Positions 9,556-17,972 are shown, counted from the first letter of the stretch. The stretch: DNA of 64,000 bases from Sphingomonas changnyeongensis (GCF_009913435.1 NZ_CP047895.1:2612501-2676500); one strand, 5' to 3'. Notes: generated by a model from the letters alone, not told the origin. Numbers and translations are program-made.

Positions 9556-9603
9556 TCACGGGCATCGCCCAGCTGCCCGCAACGGGGCCGCCGGGCGCGC
9601 GCG

Positions 9604-9753
9604 TCACATCTTGCGGTCGACGGTGTCGGCGGCGGACTTCAGATCGTCGCCCACCCCGCGCACGGTGTTGCAGCCGGCAAGCGCGATGCCCGCCAGCGCC
9701 AGCGCGGCCAGCGCCCGGATCGCGACACCCCGGTTGCGGTTCTTCTGCGTCAT
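9604..9753 (-). CDS. entericidin A/B-like small lipoprotein
   Basis: A 49-residue protein: a basic N terminus (MTQKNRNRG), a hydrophobic stretch ALAALALAGIALAGC with a lipobox ending at the lipidated Cys, and a short polar tail NTVRGVGDDLKSAADTVDR. This is the entericidin/EcnAB family pattern, anchored to a membrane by the acylated cysteine. A strong ribosome-binding site (AAGGAGAGAGG) lies six to eight bases before the ATG. In enterobacteria the family is linked to programmed lysis; in alphaproteobacteria the role is unclear. It lies between cysNC and the sulfite dehydrogenase genes but is probably transcribed alone. Confidence 0.85.
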   Translation of the reverse strand: MTQKNRNRGVAIRALAALALAGIALAGCNTVRGVGDDLKSAADTVDRKM

Positions 9754-9846
9754 ATCCTCTCTCCTTACCCCGGCCGGCGGCCTGCACCGCGGCCATCATA
9801 AATGTGTCTCAAGCGCAGCTGAGCTTAATCGCGCCTGACCCGATCA

Positions 9847-10161
9847 TCACTCCCGCTTCAGCGCCGCCAGCGCGGTGACAAGGCGCGGGACATCGCCGTC
9901 CTCGACCGGGGCCTTGTAGACGCTGCGCATCTTGGCAACGGTCGCGGACCATTGCGCCGCTGTCATCGGCGGCTGCACCATCACCATGGCCGCGTCGTGA
10001 CAGGCGGCGCAGTTGGCGTTGAGCAGATCGGCATCCGGGCCGTCGAACAGCCGGTCATCGGCGGGCAGCTCGACCGCCACCGGGGTCGCCGGACCGCCGG
10101 CGGCAAGCGGAACCGCCGCCAGCACAGCCGCGATCAGGAAAAACAGGCGCAGATGGATCAT
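9847..10161 (-). CDS. c-type cytochrome, SorB-like electron acceptor of the sulfite dehydrogenase
   Basis: 104-residue exported monohaem protein. A cleavable signal peptide (MIHLRLFFLIAAVLAAVPLAAG) precedes a single CxxCH haem site in NANCAACHDAAMVM. The methionines after it (PPMTAAQW, VAKMRSVY) are candidate axial ligands. Its ATG overlaps the stop of the molybdopterin subunit gene (ATGA), matching the sorA-sorB arrangement in which a small cytochrome c takes electrons from the molybdenum centre in the periplasm. The small size and absence of other domains fit this role. Sulfite as substrate is inferred from the pairing and from sulfur genes nearby. Confidence 0.85.
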   Translation of the reverse strand: MIHLRLFFLIAAVLAAVPLAAGGPATPVAVELPADDRLFDGPDADLLNANCAACHDAAMVMVQPPMTAAQWSATVAKMRSVYKAPVEDGDVPRLVTALAALKRE

Positions 10162-11393
10162 GCGACGATCAGGTCCAGTCGTTCGACGACACCGCGCATG
10201 TAGCCGGCACCGTTCCAGTTGGGGATCAGCTTCTGCGTCTGGCCGGCGGTGTTGGTCGCGCGCACCATCAGCGTCAGCGGCCCGGGCGGCGGCGGCGGCA
10301 GATCGGCATCGAAGCGGCGAAAGCTGTAGCGCCCGGCATCGCGGCCCAGCCGCGCGTCGCGCCAGCTCGTCCCGCCATCGGCCGACAGCTCGACCCGCGC
10401 CACACCCTGATCGCCGCCCATCGCGATCCCGCCCACGGCCAGCGGCTGGCCGGCGGCGACGCGCGCGCCATCGGCATGGCTGGTGATCCACGACCGGGTG
10501 ACCATGCGGGTGATCGGCACCGTCTCGCCCGCCGGCGCGCCCGGCACGGCATCGCCGTCCGCATTGGCCGGAATGCGATAGGCCTTGGCCATCCAATAGC
10601 CGTCATCGGGCCGGTCCAGCACCTCGATATCGGACAGCATCTTGATCCAGTAGGTCGAATACCAGCCCGGCACGACCAGCCGCAGCGGAAAGCCGTTGAG
10701 CAGCGGCAGCCGCGCGCCATTCTGCGCATGGGCGATCATCACCTCGCCGTCCATCGCATGGTCGATGGCGAGCGACTTCACGAACCTCGGCGCATCGGGC
10801 ACCGCCGGTTCGTCCAGCCCGGCAAAGCGCACCGCCACCGCCCCGGCAGCACCCCGGCGCGGTTGAGCACATCGCGCAGCGCCACGCCCGTCCACAGCGC
10901 ATTGCCCATCGCGCCGTGCCGCCACTGGGCACCGGGCACGCGCGGCACGAACAGCCCGCGCGAATTGCCGGCGCACTGGTTGACCGCCGCATATTCAAGC
11001 GCGGGCAGCGCCAGGATCTCGGCCAGCGACAGCTCGATAGGCCGGGCGACATGGCCGTGAACCTTGAGCCGGAAGGCGGCGGGATCGATCTCGGTCGGGA
11101 AATCGGCCCAGTGCCAGCGGACGAAAAACCGGTCATTTGGCGTGAAGATGCCCTGATCGAACACATTGAACGGCGTCTCGAGCAGCGGCGGCCGCCCGCG
11201 CTGCAGGATCATTTCGCCCTTTTCGGGAAAATCGCGGGTCAGCGGCCGCAGCGACGGGCCGCCCGGCAGGCGCAGATCGGCAGTCTGGGCCGCAAGCCGC
11301 CCCACGGACCGCCGGCCAGGCCGCCAAGACCCAGCCCGGCCATCCCGGCCGCCCCGCCAGCAGCTGCCGGCGCCCGATCATGCGGTTCGTCAT
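10158..11393 (-). CDS. SorA-like molybdopterin sulfite dehydrogenase, catalytic subunit (three one-base frameshifts as sequenced)
   Basis: Periplasmic oxidoreductase of the sulfite oxidase family. The N terminus MTNRMIGRRQLLAG is a Tat-type leader. The molybdenum-ligating Cys lies in AAVNQCAGNSRGLF, and the C-terminal dimerisation domain (VARVELSADGGTSWRDARLG, LMVRATNTAGQTQ) is present. The frame is broken at three C runs on the plus strand, 11352-11355 and 11300-11303 in the leader region and 10841-10844 in mid-protein; adding one base at each gives one continuous 412-residue protein. Co-translated with the cytochrome c gene downstream. The exact substrate (sulfite or another sulfoxide-type compound) is inferred. 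Confidence 0.85.
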
Positions 11394-11576
11394 GTCGCTT
11401 TCCTTATGGCCCGGCCGCGCCGGGAGCAACGTCCGGCGGCCGCGCATGGTTCGACCGATCAATAAAAGTCATCACAGCGCAACGGCTTCGCATCTCGACA
11501 GCCCCGCCGCCGCCGCCTAACTGGACCGTGATGGTCGCCCCGCAAAGGGCGCGACGGGGGCAAGATAGGCAAGCGG

Positions 11577-12166
11577 GTGGACCCGACAGCTTTCAACCGC
11601 CTGACGGCGCGACAGCAGCAATGCCTGAGACTGGTCGCCGCACCCGCGACGTCGAAGCAGATCGCGCGCGAACTGGGCATTTCCAGCCACACGGTCGACC
11701 AGCATATCCGCGAGGCGCTGGCGACGCTCGGCCTGTCCGACCGGATGGAGGCGGCGCGGCGGTTCATTGCCCATGAACGCGGCACTGCCGGTGATGCCAC
11801 CGGCGCACCCCAGGTCCCGCCGCCTTTCACGCCCCCCCTGGCCAGCCGCAGGAGCCCGCTGCCCGCACCCCCGCGCCACCGGTGGCGGCGTTTGATGCCG
11901 CCGCTGCCCCGGCATGGGAGGCACCTCCCCAAAGCTTGACTACTCAACCAGCCGGTATGGCGGCCGATGCGGCATCCGGGTCATTGCTCCCCCCGTCGGA
12001 ACGGGCGGCGGGCAGCATGCCCCTGCCCTTTCCGACGAAGGACCGGCCGCGCAACGAGCTTGACCGCACCTCCAGGCTGATCTGGATCGGGGCGGTGATG
12101 ACCGGGCTGATCCTGGCCGCCAGCCTGTTCATCGGTCTGGCGGCGCGGATCAGCGGCGCGACCTAA
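11577..12166 (+). CDS. LuxR-type HTH regulator with C-terminal transmembrane anchor (one-base frameshift as sequenced)
   Basis: Predicted membrane-tethered DNA-binding protein of 196 residues after correction. Residues 1-65 form a GerE/LuxR helix-turn-helix (LTARQQQCLRLV, SKQIARELGISSHTVDQHI, ALATLGLSDRMEAARRF). A proline/alanine-rich linker follows, then at the C terminus one hydrophobic helix, LIWIGAVMTGLILAASLFIG. There is no receiver or autoinducer domain. The two halves lie in different frames, joined if the 7-C run at 11832-11838 really has eight. The GTG start at 11577 is the first plausible one. It is divergent from the sorA-like gene across 183 bases, so it may regulate it (inference). 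Signal unknown. Confidence 0.75.
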
Positions 12167-12228
12167 GCCCTTCTCCCGACCACAAGACTGGCGCGTGCCG
12201 GACCCTGTCCGGTGCGGAGGAGAGAGCT

Positions 12229-12585
12229 ATGCATCACGAACGGATCGAAGCCGCCCGCGAGATCACCGCGGGGCTGATCGAGCTTGAGCAGCAGATCGAT
12301 TTCGCCATCATCAGCGGCGGTCGCCTGCCCGGGACCATGGCTCAGGCGCGCCTGAAGGCGCGGCTGCCCGCCGCCACGGGCCAGGAAGCATTTCTGCACG
12401 CCGCCAAGGCGTTCGAGATGCTGGTGCAGGCGCGCAAACACATCGTCCAGGCCCATGCCAGCCTGGCGGCGGCAGGCGATGCGCTTTCGCTGCCCCCGGC
12501 CGCCTATGGCGACTGGCATGAATGTCCGAAGCCAAAGGCGATCGATGCGGGCGAACCGCATCTGCGCCTCGCGGTGTCCCAGTGA
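12229..12585 (+). CDS. hypothetical protein
   Basis: 118 residues, soluble, no signal peptide and no domain I recognise. The sequence is dominated by amphipathic helix-forming stretches (IEAAREITAGLIELEQQIDF, AAKAFEMLVQARKHIVQAH) with a more polar tail, suggesting a small helical protein. It has a good ribosome-binding site (GGAGGAGAGAG) seven bases before the ATG and codon use like its neighbours, which supports real expression. It follows the tethered LuxR-type regulator by 62 bases on the same strand and precedes a membrane protein gene. Confidence 0.7.
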   Translation: MHHERIEAAREITAGLIELEQQIDFAIISGGRLPGTMAQARLKARLPAATGQEAFLHAAKAFEMLVQARKHIVQAHASLAAAGDALSLPPAAYGDWHECPKPKAIDAGEPHLRLAVSQ

Positions 12586-12636
12586 TCCTCCAATACAGGC
12601 TTGACCGTGCCCGATCCGTCATGATCGGGTGGCGGC

Positions 12637-13113
12637 ATGTGGCACGTGATGACCTTCACGATCCTCTTTGCGCTGACGATCGGCTATGCGCTGTGGCGCG
12701 GCGGCGCGCCCGAACGGCTGGCGGCACTGACGCTGCTCGTCGCATCGGTGGCGACCATGGTGGTCGCACCTGCCTGGCACTGGGTGTCGAACGGCGTCGA
12801 TTACGGCGTGTTCATGGTCGATCTGGTGACCTTTGCGGCGCTGGTGGCGATCGCGCTTCACGCCAACCGTTTCTGGCCGATCTGGCTCAGCGCCACGCAC
12901 GGCCTGGCGCTGCTCGGCCATCTGTCGGTGGCGTTCGCGCCGGAGATCAAGCAGATCTTCTATGCCGCGATGGTCATGGCCTCTGCCTGGCCGGGGCTCG
13001 CGCTCCTGGCGATCGGCACGCACCGCCACCACCGGCGCATCAGCGCGGGCCAGCCCGATCCGGCCTGGACGCGCTTTACCAACAACGAGCGGCCCGCCCT
13101 CGCCATCGGCTGA
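12637..13113 (+). CDS. hypothetical multi-pass membrane protein
   Basis: 158 residues with about five hydrophobic segments: TFTILFALTIGYALW, LAALTLLVASVATMVVAP, VFMVDLVTFAALVAIALHA, FWPIWLSATHGLALLGHL and FYAAMVMASAWPGLALLAIG, ending in a His/Arg-rich cytosolic tail (THRHHRRIS). I do not recognise a characterised family. Sparse conserved-looking aromatic and polar residues within the helices (H, W, D) could bind a ligand, but nothing specific can be claimed. It lies 51 bases after the preceding small gene, and a MarR-type regulator follows 39 bases later. Confidence 0.7.
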   Translation: MWHVMTFTILFALTIGYALWRGGAPERLAALTLLVASVATMVVAPAWHWVSNGVDYGVFMVDLVTFAALVAIALHANRFWPIWLSATHGLALLGHLSVAFAPEIKQIFYAAMVMASAWPGLALLAIGTHRHHRRISAGQPDPAWTRFTNNERPALAIG

Positions 13114-13152
13114 GCGCGCAGAAGCGGCCGCAACCTCAAAGGGAGGCGGCCA

Positions 13153-13587
13153 ATGGCTGACACGAACAGAATCGATCAGGGTGGGAAATGCGCGGGCAGC
13201 GACCGGCAGGTGCGCAACCTGTGCTCGCACGAAGCCTCGGCGCTGGCCGGCCCCAATGTCTCGGCCGTCGAGCGGGCGGAGACGCTTTACGAACTGCGCC
13301 GGGCGCGCGACGTGTTCTTCGGCAAGAATGCCGATCTGTTCTGCGAACCGGCCTGGGACATGCTGCTTGACGTGTTCATCGCCCAGACGCGGGGCCGCAA
13401 GCTGTCGGTCAGCGATGCCTGTCTGGGGTCAGGGGTGCCGACGACGACCGCGCTGCGCTGGCTGACCCTGCTCGAGGAACGGGCGCTCATTGAACGCCAC
13501 AAGGATCCGCATGACCGGCGACGGTCGTTCGTGCGCCTCACCCCTCAGGGCTATGAGAGCCTGAGGCTGTATCTCGAAGCCTGTTGA
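13153..13587 (+). CDS. MarR-type winged-helix regulator
   Basis: 144 residues. The C-terminal two thirds carry a winged-helix domain: ELRRARDVFF and WDMLLDVFIAQTRG helices, VSDACLGSGVPTTTALRWLTLLEERALIER (recognition helix region, about residues 87-116) and the wing DPHDRRRSFVRLTPQGYESL, the DxRR..xxLTxxG pattern of MarR proteins. The N-terminal 40 residues are polar and contain two cysteines (GGKCAG, LCSHEAS) that could be redox sensitive, but that is speculation. The ribosome-binding site GGGAGG lies seven bases before the ATG. Targets unknown; the adjacent membrane protein gene is the nearest candidate. Confidence 0.8.
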   Translation: MADTNRIDQGGKCAGSDRQVRNLCSHEASALAGPNVSAVERAETLYELRRARDVFFGKNADLFCEPAWDMLLDVFIAQTRGRKLSVSDACLGSGVPTTTALRWLTLLEERALIERHKDPHDRRRSFVRLTPQGYESLRLYLEAC

Positions 13588-13735
13588 GCTTATCCGCCGC
13601 GGCCAGCTCGGCGCGCAGCATCTCGATCCCCAGCGAGAGATGCGGCGCGGCGAGCGAGCCGGGCAAGCGGTCGGCCAGGGCAATCAGTTCGTCGCCCAGC
13701 TCGACGGCACGGTGCAGCAGCTCGGTTCTCGTCAT
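13538..13735 (-). CDS. possible small hypothetical protein
   Basis: A 65-residue reading frame starting MTRTELLHRAVELGDELIALADRLPG, with regular amphipathic helix periodicity (HLSLGIEMLRAELAAADKLN) that does not look like a random GC-rich shadow. It is convergent with the MarR-type gene and overlaps its last 50 bases, which counts against it. In-frame ATGs upstream reach 13801, but the longer N terminus is a low-quality Met-rich stretch. I recognise no family. Real expression is uncertain. Confidence 0.4.
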   Translation of the reverse strand: MTRTELLHRAVELGDELIALADRLPGSLAAPHLSLGIEMLRAELAAADKLNRLRDTASGSHSPEG

Positions 13736-14010
13736 CGGCCTCATCATCGGCATGGCCTTTTCCATCCTCGGCCCCATCCATCCGCCCGTCGCGCCGGTCA
13801 TGGATCAGGGCCGGCCCCGCCGCGCCGGCGCGAACCGGAGCAGATCCGGCCTGACGGGATGGTCGGTGGGGGCGATCCGCCGCGCACGGCCATCCCGTGA
13901 TCGTCGCAATAAGCTTTCATAGCACGACTAACGCGCGTTCAGGGGGCATACAACCGTTCCGGATGCAGTTCCCGCTGCACGAACCGCTGCTGCCATGGTC
14001 TGACGGGCGC

Positions 14011-15519
14011 ATGGTCGCCACCATCACCACCGTCGCCTTTCTCGGCCTCGACGCCCGCACCGTCGAGGTTCAGGTCCAGCTTGCCGCCGGCGTGCCCGGT
14101 TTCGTCATTGTCGGCCTGCCCGACAAGGCGGTCGGCGAAAGCCGGGAGCGGGTGCGCGCGGCACTGACCTCTATCGGCCTGGCGCTGCCGCCGCGCCGGA
14201 TCACCGTCAACCTGTCGCCCGCCGATCTGCCCAAGGAAGGCTCGCATTATGATCTGCCGATCGCGCTTGCCCTGCTGGCAGCGATGGGGGTCGCCGACGC
14301 CGAAAGCCTGAGCGAGCATCTGGCGGTCGGCGAGCTGGGGCTCGATGGGCGGATCGCGCCGGTGCCGGGCGTGCTGCTCGCCGCGCTCCATGCCGCGGAA
14401 AAGGGTCTGGGGCTGATCTGCCCGGCCGCGCAGGGCAGCGAGGCAGGCTGGGCCGGGCGCACGGCGGTGGTCGCCGCCCCCGATCTGATCGCGCTTGTCA
14501 ACCATCTGCGCGGCACCAGCCCGTTGCCGCCCCCGCCGCCGGGCCTTGCCGAACCGCCCCGGCCGGTGCCCGACCTGCGCCAGGTCAAGGGCCAGGAAAG
14601 TGCACGCCGCGCGCTCGAGATCGCGGCGGCGGGCGGGCATAATCTGCTGATGATCGGCCCGCCGGGTGCCGGCAAATCGCTGATGGCTGCCTGCCTGCCG
14701 GGCATCCTGCCCGAACTGACCGCCGCCGAGGCGCTCGAAGCGTCGATGGTCGCCAGCGTCGCCGGCACGCTCGACGGCGGGCGCATCGCGCGCAGCCGCC
14801 CGTTCCGCGCGCCGCATCATTCAGCGTCGATGGCGGCGCTGGTCGGCGGCGGGCTGAAGGCGCGCCCCGGCGAGGTCAGCCTGGCGCATCTGGGCGTGCT
14901 GTTTCTCGACGAACTGCCCGAGTTCCAGCGCGCGGTGCTCGATTCGCTGCGCCAGCCGCTTGAGACCGGAACGGTGATGGTTGCGCGCGCCAACGCCCAT
15001 GTCACCTATCCGGCGCGGGTGCAGCTGGTCGCGGCGATGAACCCGTGCCGGTGCGGCCATCTGGGCGATCCGGCGCTGGCCTGTGCGCGCGCGCCGCGCT
15101 GCGCGGCCGATTATCAGGCGCGCGTGTCGGGCCCGCTGCTCGACCGCATCGACCTGCATGTCGAGGTCGCGGCGCTGAGCGCGGCAGACCTTGTGCTGCC
15201 GCCCCCGGCGGAAGGGTCGGCGGAGGTGGCGGCGCGGGTGAAGGCCGCGCGCGACGTGCAGACCGCACGTTACCGCGACGCCGGCATCCGCACCAATGCC
15301 GAAGCCGATGGCGACTGGCTGGACACGGCCGCGCGGCCCGACAAGGCCGGGCAGGCGCTGCTCGCCCAGGCGGCGGCGACGATGCACATGTCCGCACGCG
15401 GCTATGGCCGGGTGCTGCGCGTCGCGCGCACCATCGCCGATCTGGCAGGGGCGGAGACGGTCGGCCGCAGCCATGTCGCCGAAGCGCTCGGCTATCGCCG
15501 CCAGCCGCCGCGCAACTGA
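14011..15519 (+). CDS. comM: YifB/ComM family Mg-chelatase-like AAA+ ATPase
   Basis: Cytosolic AAA+ helicase-like protein; ComM in naturally competent bacteria drives branch migration during integration of incoming DNA, and non-competent species keep it for unknown reasons. The order is typical: N-terminal Lon-like fold (MVATITTVAFLGLDARTVEV), Walker A GPPGAGKS, Walker B GVLFLDELPEF, arginine-finger region RPFRAPHHSAS, the zinc-like motif MNPCRCGHLGDPALAC, and a C-terminal helical domain. 502 residues, the normal length. The ATG at 14011 was chosen over a longer upstream frame because MVATITTVAF is the usual start of the family. Stands alone, closed by a terminator. Confidence 0.93.
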   Translation: MVATITTVAFLGLDARTVEVQVQLAAGVPGFVIVGLPDKAVGESRERVRAALTSIGLALPPRRITVNLSPADLPKEGSHYDLPIALALLAAMGVADAESLSEHLAVGELGLDGRIAPVPGVLLAALHAAEKGLGLICPAAQGSEAGWAGRTAVVAAPDLIALVNHLRGTSPLPPPPPGLAEPPRPVPDLRQVKGQESARRALEIAAAGGHNLLMIGPPGAGKSLMAACLPGILPELTAAEALEASMVASVAGTLDGGRIARSRPFRAPHHSASMAALVGGGLKARPGEVSLAHLGVLFLDELPEFQRAVLDSLRQPLETGTVMVARANAHVTYPARVQLVAAMNPCRCGHLGDPALACARAPRCAADYQARVSGPLLDRIDLHVEVAALSAADLVLPPPAEGSAEVAARVKAARDVQTARYRDAGIRTNAEADGDWLDTAARPDKAGQALLAQAAATMHMSARGYGRVLRVARTIADLAGAETVGRSHVAEALGYRRQPPRN

Positions 15520-15522
15520 ACG

Positions 15523-15560
15523 AAAAAGGCGGCGAAGGCCCTGGCCCCCGCCGCCCTTTT
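15523..15560. terminator. bidirectional intrinsic terminator between comM and ahpD
   Basis: Stem of AAAAGGCGGCG against CGCCG-C-CCTTTT with one bulged C and a GC-rich loop. It is flanked by A-rich sequence on the left and a T run on the right, so it can stop transcripts from both sides. It starts four bases past the comM stop and ends 17 bases before the end of the convergent ahpD gene. Confidence 0.75.
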
Positions 15561-15577
15561 GGTGTCGGTGCCCGCGA

Positions 15578-16099
15578 TCAGTTCAGCGCCGCATGGACGG
15601 TCGCAACCGCGGTCATCACCGCGCCGATGCGCGCCGCCGCCTGGATCGTCTCGGCATTGACGCCGTGCTGGCGCAGCACCTTTTCATGGCTGTCGATGCA
15701 CATGCCGCAGCCATTCTGGGCCGACACGGCGAGGCTGAAAAGCTCGAAATCGGCCTTGTCGATGCCCGGATTGGCGATGACGTTCATCCGCAGCTTGGCC
15801 GGCATCGTCTGATATTCATGGTTCGAAGCGAGGTGAGTGAAGCGGTAGTAGACATTGTTCATCGCCATCACCGCGGCGGCCGCGCGCGCGCCATTGGCGG
15901 CCTCGGGGCTGAGCTTGCCCTCGATCTCGGCCTCGACCGCGACGACGATCGGGCGATAGCCGGTGCCGTGCGCGGTCGCGAGCAGCAGGCCGTATTTGCG
16001 CTGGTCACCCAGCAGCTGGTCGTTGAGGATCGAGCTGATGTTGAGCCGCAGATCCTTGGCAAAATCGGGAAGCGTGTCGGCAAAGTCCTTGAGCGACAT
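15578..16099 (-). CDS. ahpD: alkyl hydroperoxide reductase AhpD (carboxymuconolactone decarboxylase family)
   Basis: 173-residue disulfide reductant for the peroxiredoxin AhpC. The catalytic CxxC and its histidine are present at Cys131, Cys134 and His138 (QNGCGMCIDSHEKVL), matching the spacing of the mycobacterial enzyme, and the N-terminal half (LGDQRKYGLLLATAHGTGY, VMAMNNVYYRFTHLA) is the usual helical AhpD fold. It lies downstream of ahpC on the same strand with a 241-base spacer that contains a strong hairpin, so ahpD may be expressed at a lower level than ahpC or from its own promoter. Confidence 0.93.
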   Translation of the reverse strand: MSLKDFADTLPDFAKDLRLNISSILNDQLLGDQRKYGLLLATAHGTGYRPIVVAVEAEIEGKLSPEAANGARAAAAVMAMNNVYYRFTHLASNHEYQTMPAKLRMNVIANPGIDKADFELFSLAVSAQNGCGMCIDSHEKVLRQHGVNAETIQAAARIGAVMTAVATVHAALN

Positions 16100-16288
16100 G
16101 GCATATATCCTTGTGCGGGGTGATCAGGGTCGGCGCGGGGGGCGCGCGCAGCTGGGCATCGGGCCGAAGCCGGGAACCGGGGCAAGCCCGCACAGCGGAT
16201 GCCGCCGCCGCGCGTCCGGTTCGGAGGGCCGCTCTGCCCCAGCCATCGGGGACGTGCAGGGTCGGCCGGTTTGGGGTTGGAAGGGGTG

Positions 16289-16328
16289 GCCGGGCGCGGC
16301 GGAAGGGGGGGGAGGCGCCGCGCCCGGC
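16289..16328 (-). terminator. hairpin after ahpC, candidate terminator or attenuator
   Basis: A perfect 12-base inverted repeat (GCCGGGCGCGGC, 16289-16300, against 16317-16328) with a purine-rich 16-base loop, starting 12 bases beyond the ahpC stop in the direction of transcription. It has no T run, so it may act as an mRNA 3' end stabiliser or partial terminator that lowers read-through into ahpD. Confidence 0.55.
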
Positions 16329-16340
16329 CGGGCCGGTGGC

Positions 16341-16883
16341 TTACGCCGCCGGCTTCAGCACGTCTTCACCCTTGCTCCAGTTGCAGGGGCAGAGTTCATC
16401 GGTCTGAAGCGCATCGAGCACGCGCAGGGTTTCCTGCGGGTTGCGGCCGACATTGAGGCCGTTGACCGTCACGTGCTGGATCACATTGTCCGGATCGATG
16501 ATGAAGGTGGCGCGGAACGCGACATGCTCATTCTTGTCGAGGATGCCGAGCGCACCGGCCAGCTGGGCACCATTGTCGGCGATCCACGGGAAGTCCGCTT
16601 CGGCCAGTTCGGCATCCGAACGGCGCCACGCGAAATGGACATGGGCGGTGTCGGTCGACGCGCCGATCAGCACGGCGTCACGATCGGCGAATTCGCCCTT
16701 CAGCTTGCCATAGCCGACGATTTCGGTCGGGCAGACAAAGGTGAAGTCCTTGGGCCAGTAGAACAGCACCTTCCACTTGTCGCCGGTGTCGGCAAGGTTG
16801 ATCGTTTCGCCGGCCGGCAGGGCCGAGGTGCCCTGCTGCACGGGCAGAGTGAGTTCGGGAAGCTTGTCGCCGACGGTGAGCAT
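16341..16883 (-). CDS. ahpC: peroxiredoxin AhpC-like
   Basis: Cytosolic thiol peroxidase reducing H2O2 and organic hydroperoxides. The peroxidatic cysteine is Cys51 in DFTFVCPTEIVGYG. A C-terminal pair, Cys165 and Cys167 in DELCPCNWSKGED, provides the resolving thiol, as in AhpC proteins that work with AhpD. 180 residues. The ATG at 16883 precedes MLTVGDKLPELTLP, the normal start. Divergent from oxyR over 156 bases and followed by ahpD on the same strand, the classic OxyR-controlled peroxide defence unit. Confidence 0.93.
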   Translation of the reverse strand: MLTVGDKLPELTLPVQQGTSALPAGETINLADTGDKWKVLFYWPKDFTFVCPTEIVGYGKLKGEFADRDAVLIGASTDTAHVHFAWRRSDAELAEADFPWIADNGAQLAGALGILDKNEHVAFRATFIIDPDNVIQHVTVNGLNVGRNPQETLRVLDALQTDELCPCNWSKGEDVLKPAA

Positions 16884-16990
16884 GATGCGTTCCTTATGCT
16901 GAGGCCCGTTGCCGGACCCGGATGAAAAAACCTGGCCGGAGCAGCGACTCGCCGCCCGACGTCCAAGCGAAATAGCGCTCTGGAAATCAT

Positions 16991-17023
16991 CGATCAAATA
17001 GATTATTCCTGATCCATTGATCG
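16991..17023. promoter_or_regulatory. candidate OxyR operator between ahpC and oxyR
   Basis: In the divergent intergenic region an inverted repeat CGATCAA (16991-16997) / TTGATCG (17017-17023) brackets an AT-rich centre containing AATAGATTATTCC. The extended dyad and its position just before the oxyR ATG fit a LysR-type site that would both repress oxyR and activate ahpC. The motif was judged by eye. Confidence 0.55.
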
Positions 17024-17039
17024 ACAGAGGCGATAAAGA

Positions 17040-17972
17040 ATGACGGTCTTCCTGCCGACCATCAAGCAGCTGCAATATCTGGTGGCGCTGCACGATCATG
17101 GCCATTTCGGGCGGGCGGCGGATGCCTGTTTCGTCACCCAGTCGACGCTGTCGGCGGGCCTGCGCGAGCTGGAATCGCTGATCGGGATGACGCTGGTCGA
17201 ACGCACGCGCCGCGTGGTCCGTTTCACCCCGACCGGCGACCGCATCGCGCACAAGGCGCGGCGCGTGCTGCGCGAGGCGGAGGAGCTGGCCGATCTCGCC
17301 CGCGCGGCGGGCAAGCCGCTGTCGGGCGAGATGCGGATGAGCGTCATCCCGACGATCGCCCCGTTCCTACTGCCGCGCATCCTGCCGCAGATCCGCGCCG
17401 AGCGGCCCGAGCTGCGCCTGTTCCTGCGCGAGGAACCGAGTGCGGCCGCCTGCGAATCGCTGCACCGGGGCACGGCCGACTGCGTGCTGCTGGCCCTGCC
17501 CTTTGCCTGTGGCGAGGTGGAGGCGGAGCCGCTGTTCGACGACCGGCTGTTCATCGCCTATCCGGGCGGTGCCTATCCGAATGGCGGGAACGATCTGCCG
17601 GCGCAGATCGCGCCCGATGCCATCGATCCGGACGAGCTGCTGCTGCTCGAGGACGGCCACTGCCTGCGCGACCATGCGCTTGCCGCCTGCAACCGGCCGG
17701 AACTGCGCGCCCAGGCGACGATGCTCGGCACGTCGCTGCACACTTTGGTGCAGATGGTCGACAATGGCCTGGGGGTGACGATGCTGCCCGAAATGGCGAT
17801 CGAGGCCGGCATCCTCGACCATACGCGGGTCGTCGCCCGGCCGCTCGATTCCAGCCATGCCGCGCGGCGGATCGCGCTGTTGTGGCGCAAGGGCAGCCCG
17901 CGCGACCGCGATTTCCACCTGCTTGCCGATCTGCTGCGCGCGGCCGGTCAGTCCCAGCGCGCGGCGGCCTGA
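17040..17972 (+). CDS. oxyR: hydrogen peroxide-sensing LysR-type regulator OxyR
   Basis: 310 residues. The N-terminal LysR winged helix (TIKQLQYLVALHDHGHFGRAAD, FVTQSTLSAGLRELE) is followed by a substrate-binding-like regulatory domain. The redox pair typical of OxyR is present: Cys208 and Cys217 in LLLEDGHCLRDHALAAC, which form a disulfide on peroxide exposure. The ATG at 17040 gives the standard N terminus. Divergent from ahpC. Its last 25 bases overlap the convergent moaE gene. Confidence 0.93.
   Translation: MTVFLPTIKQLQYLVALHDHGHFGRAADACFVTQSTLSAGLRELESLIGMTLVERTRRVVRFTPTGDRIAHKARRVLREAEELADLARAAGKPLSGEMRMSVIPTIAPFLLPRILPQIRAERPELRLFLREEPSAAACESLHRGTADCVLLALPFACGEVEAEPLFDDRLFIAYPGGAYPNGGNDLPAQIAPDAIDPDELLLLEDGHCLRDHALAACNRPELRAQATMLGTSLHTLVQMVDNGLGVTMLPEMAIEAGILDHTRVVARPLDSSHAARRIALLWRKGSPRDRDFHLLADLLRAAGQSQRAAA

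Noticed and set aside
13736..14010. Longer N terminus of ComM starting near 13897
   Set aside because: The added residues do not match the family start, while MVATITTVAFLGL at 14011 does.
16301..16316. G-rich loop as a G-quadruplex
   Set aside because: It has only one long G run and short neighbours, and the surrounding perfect inverted repeat explains the structure better.
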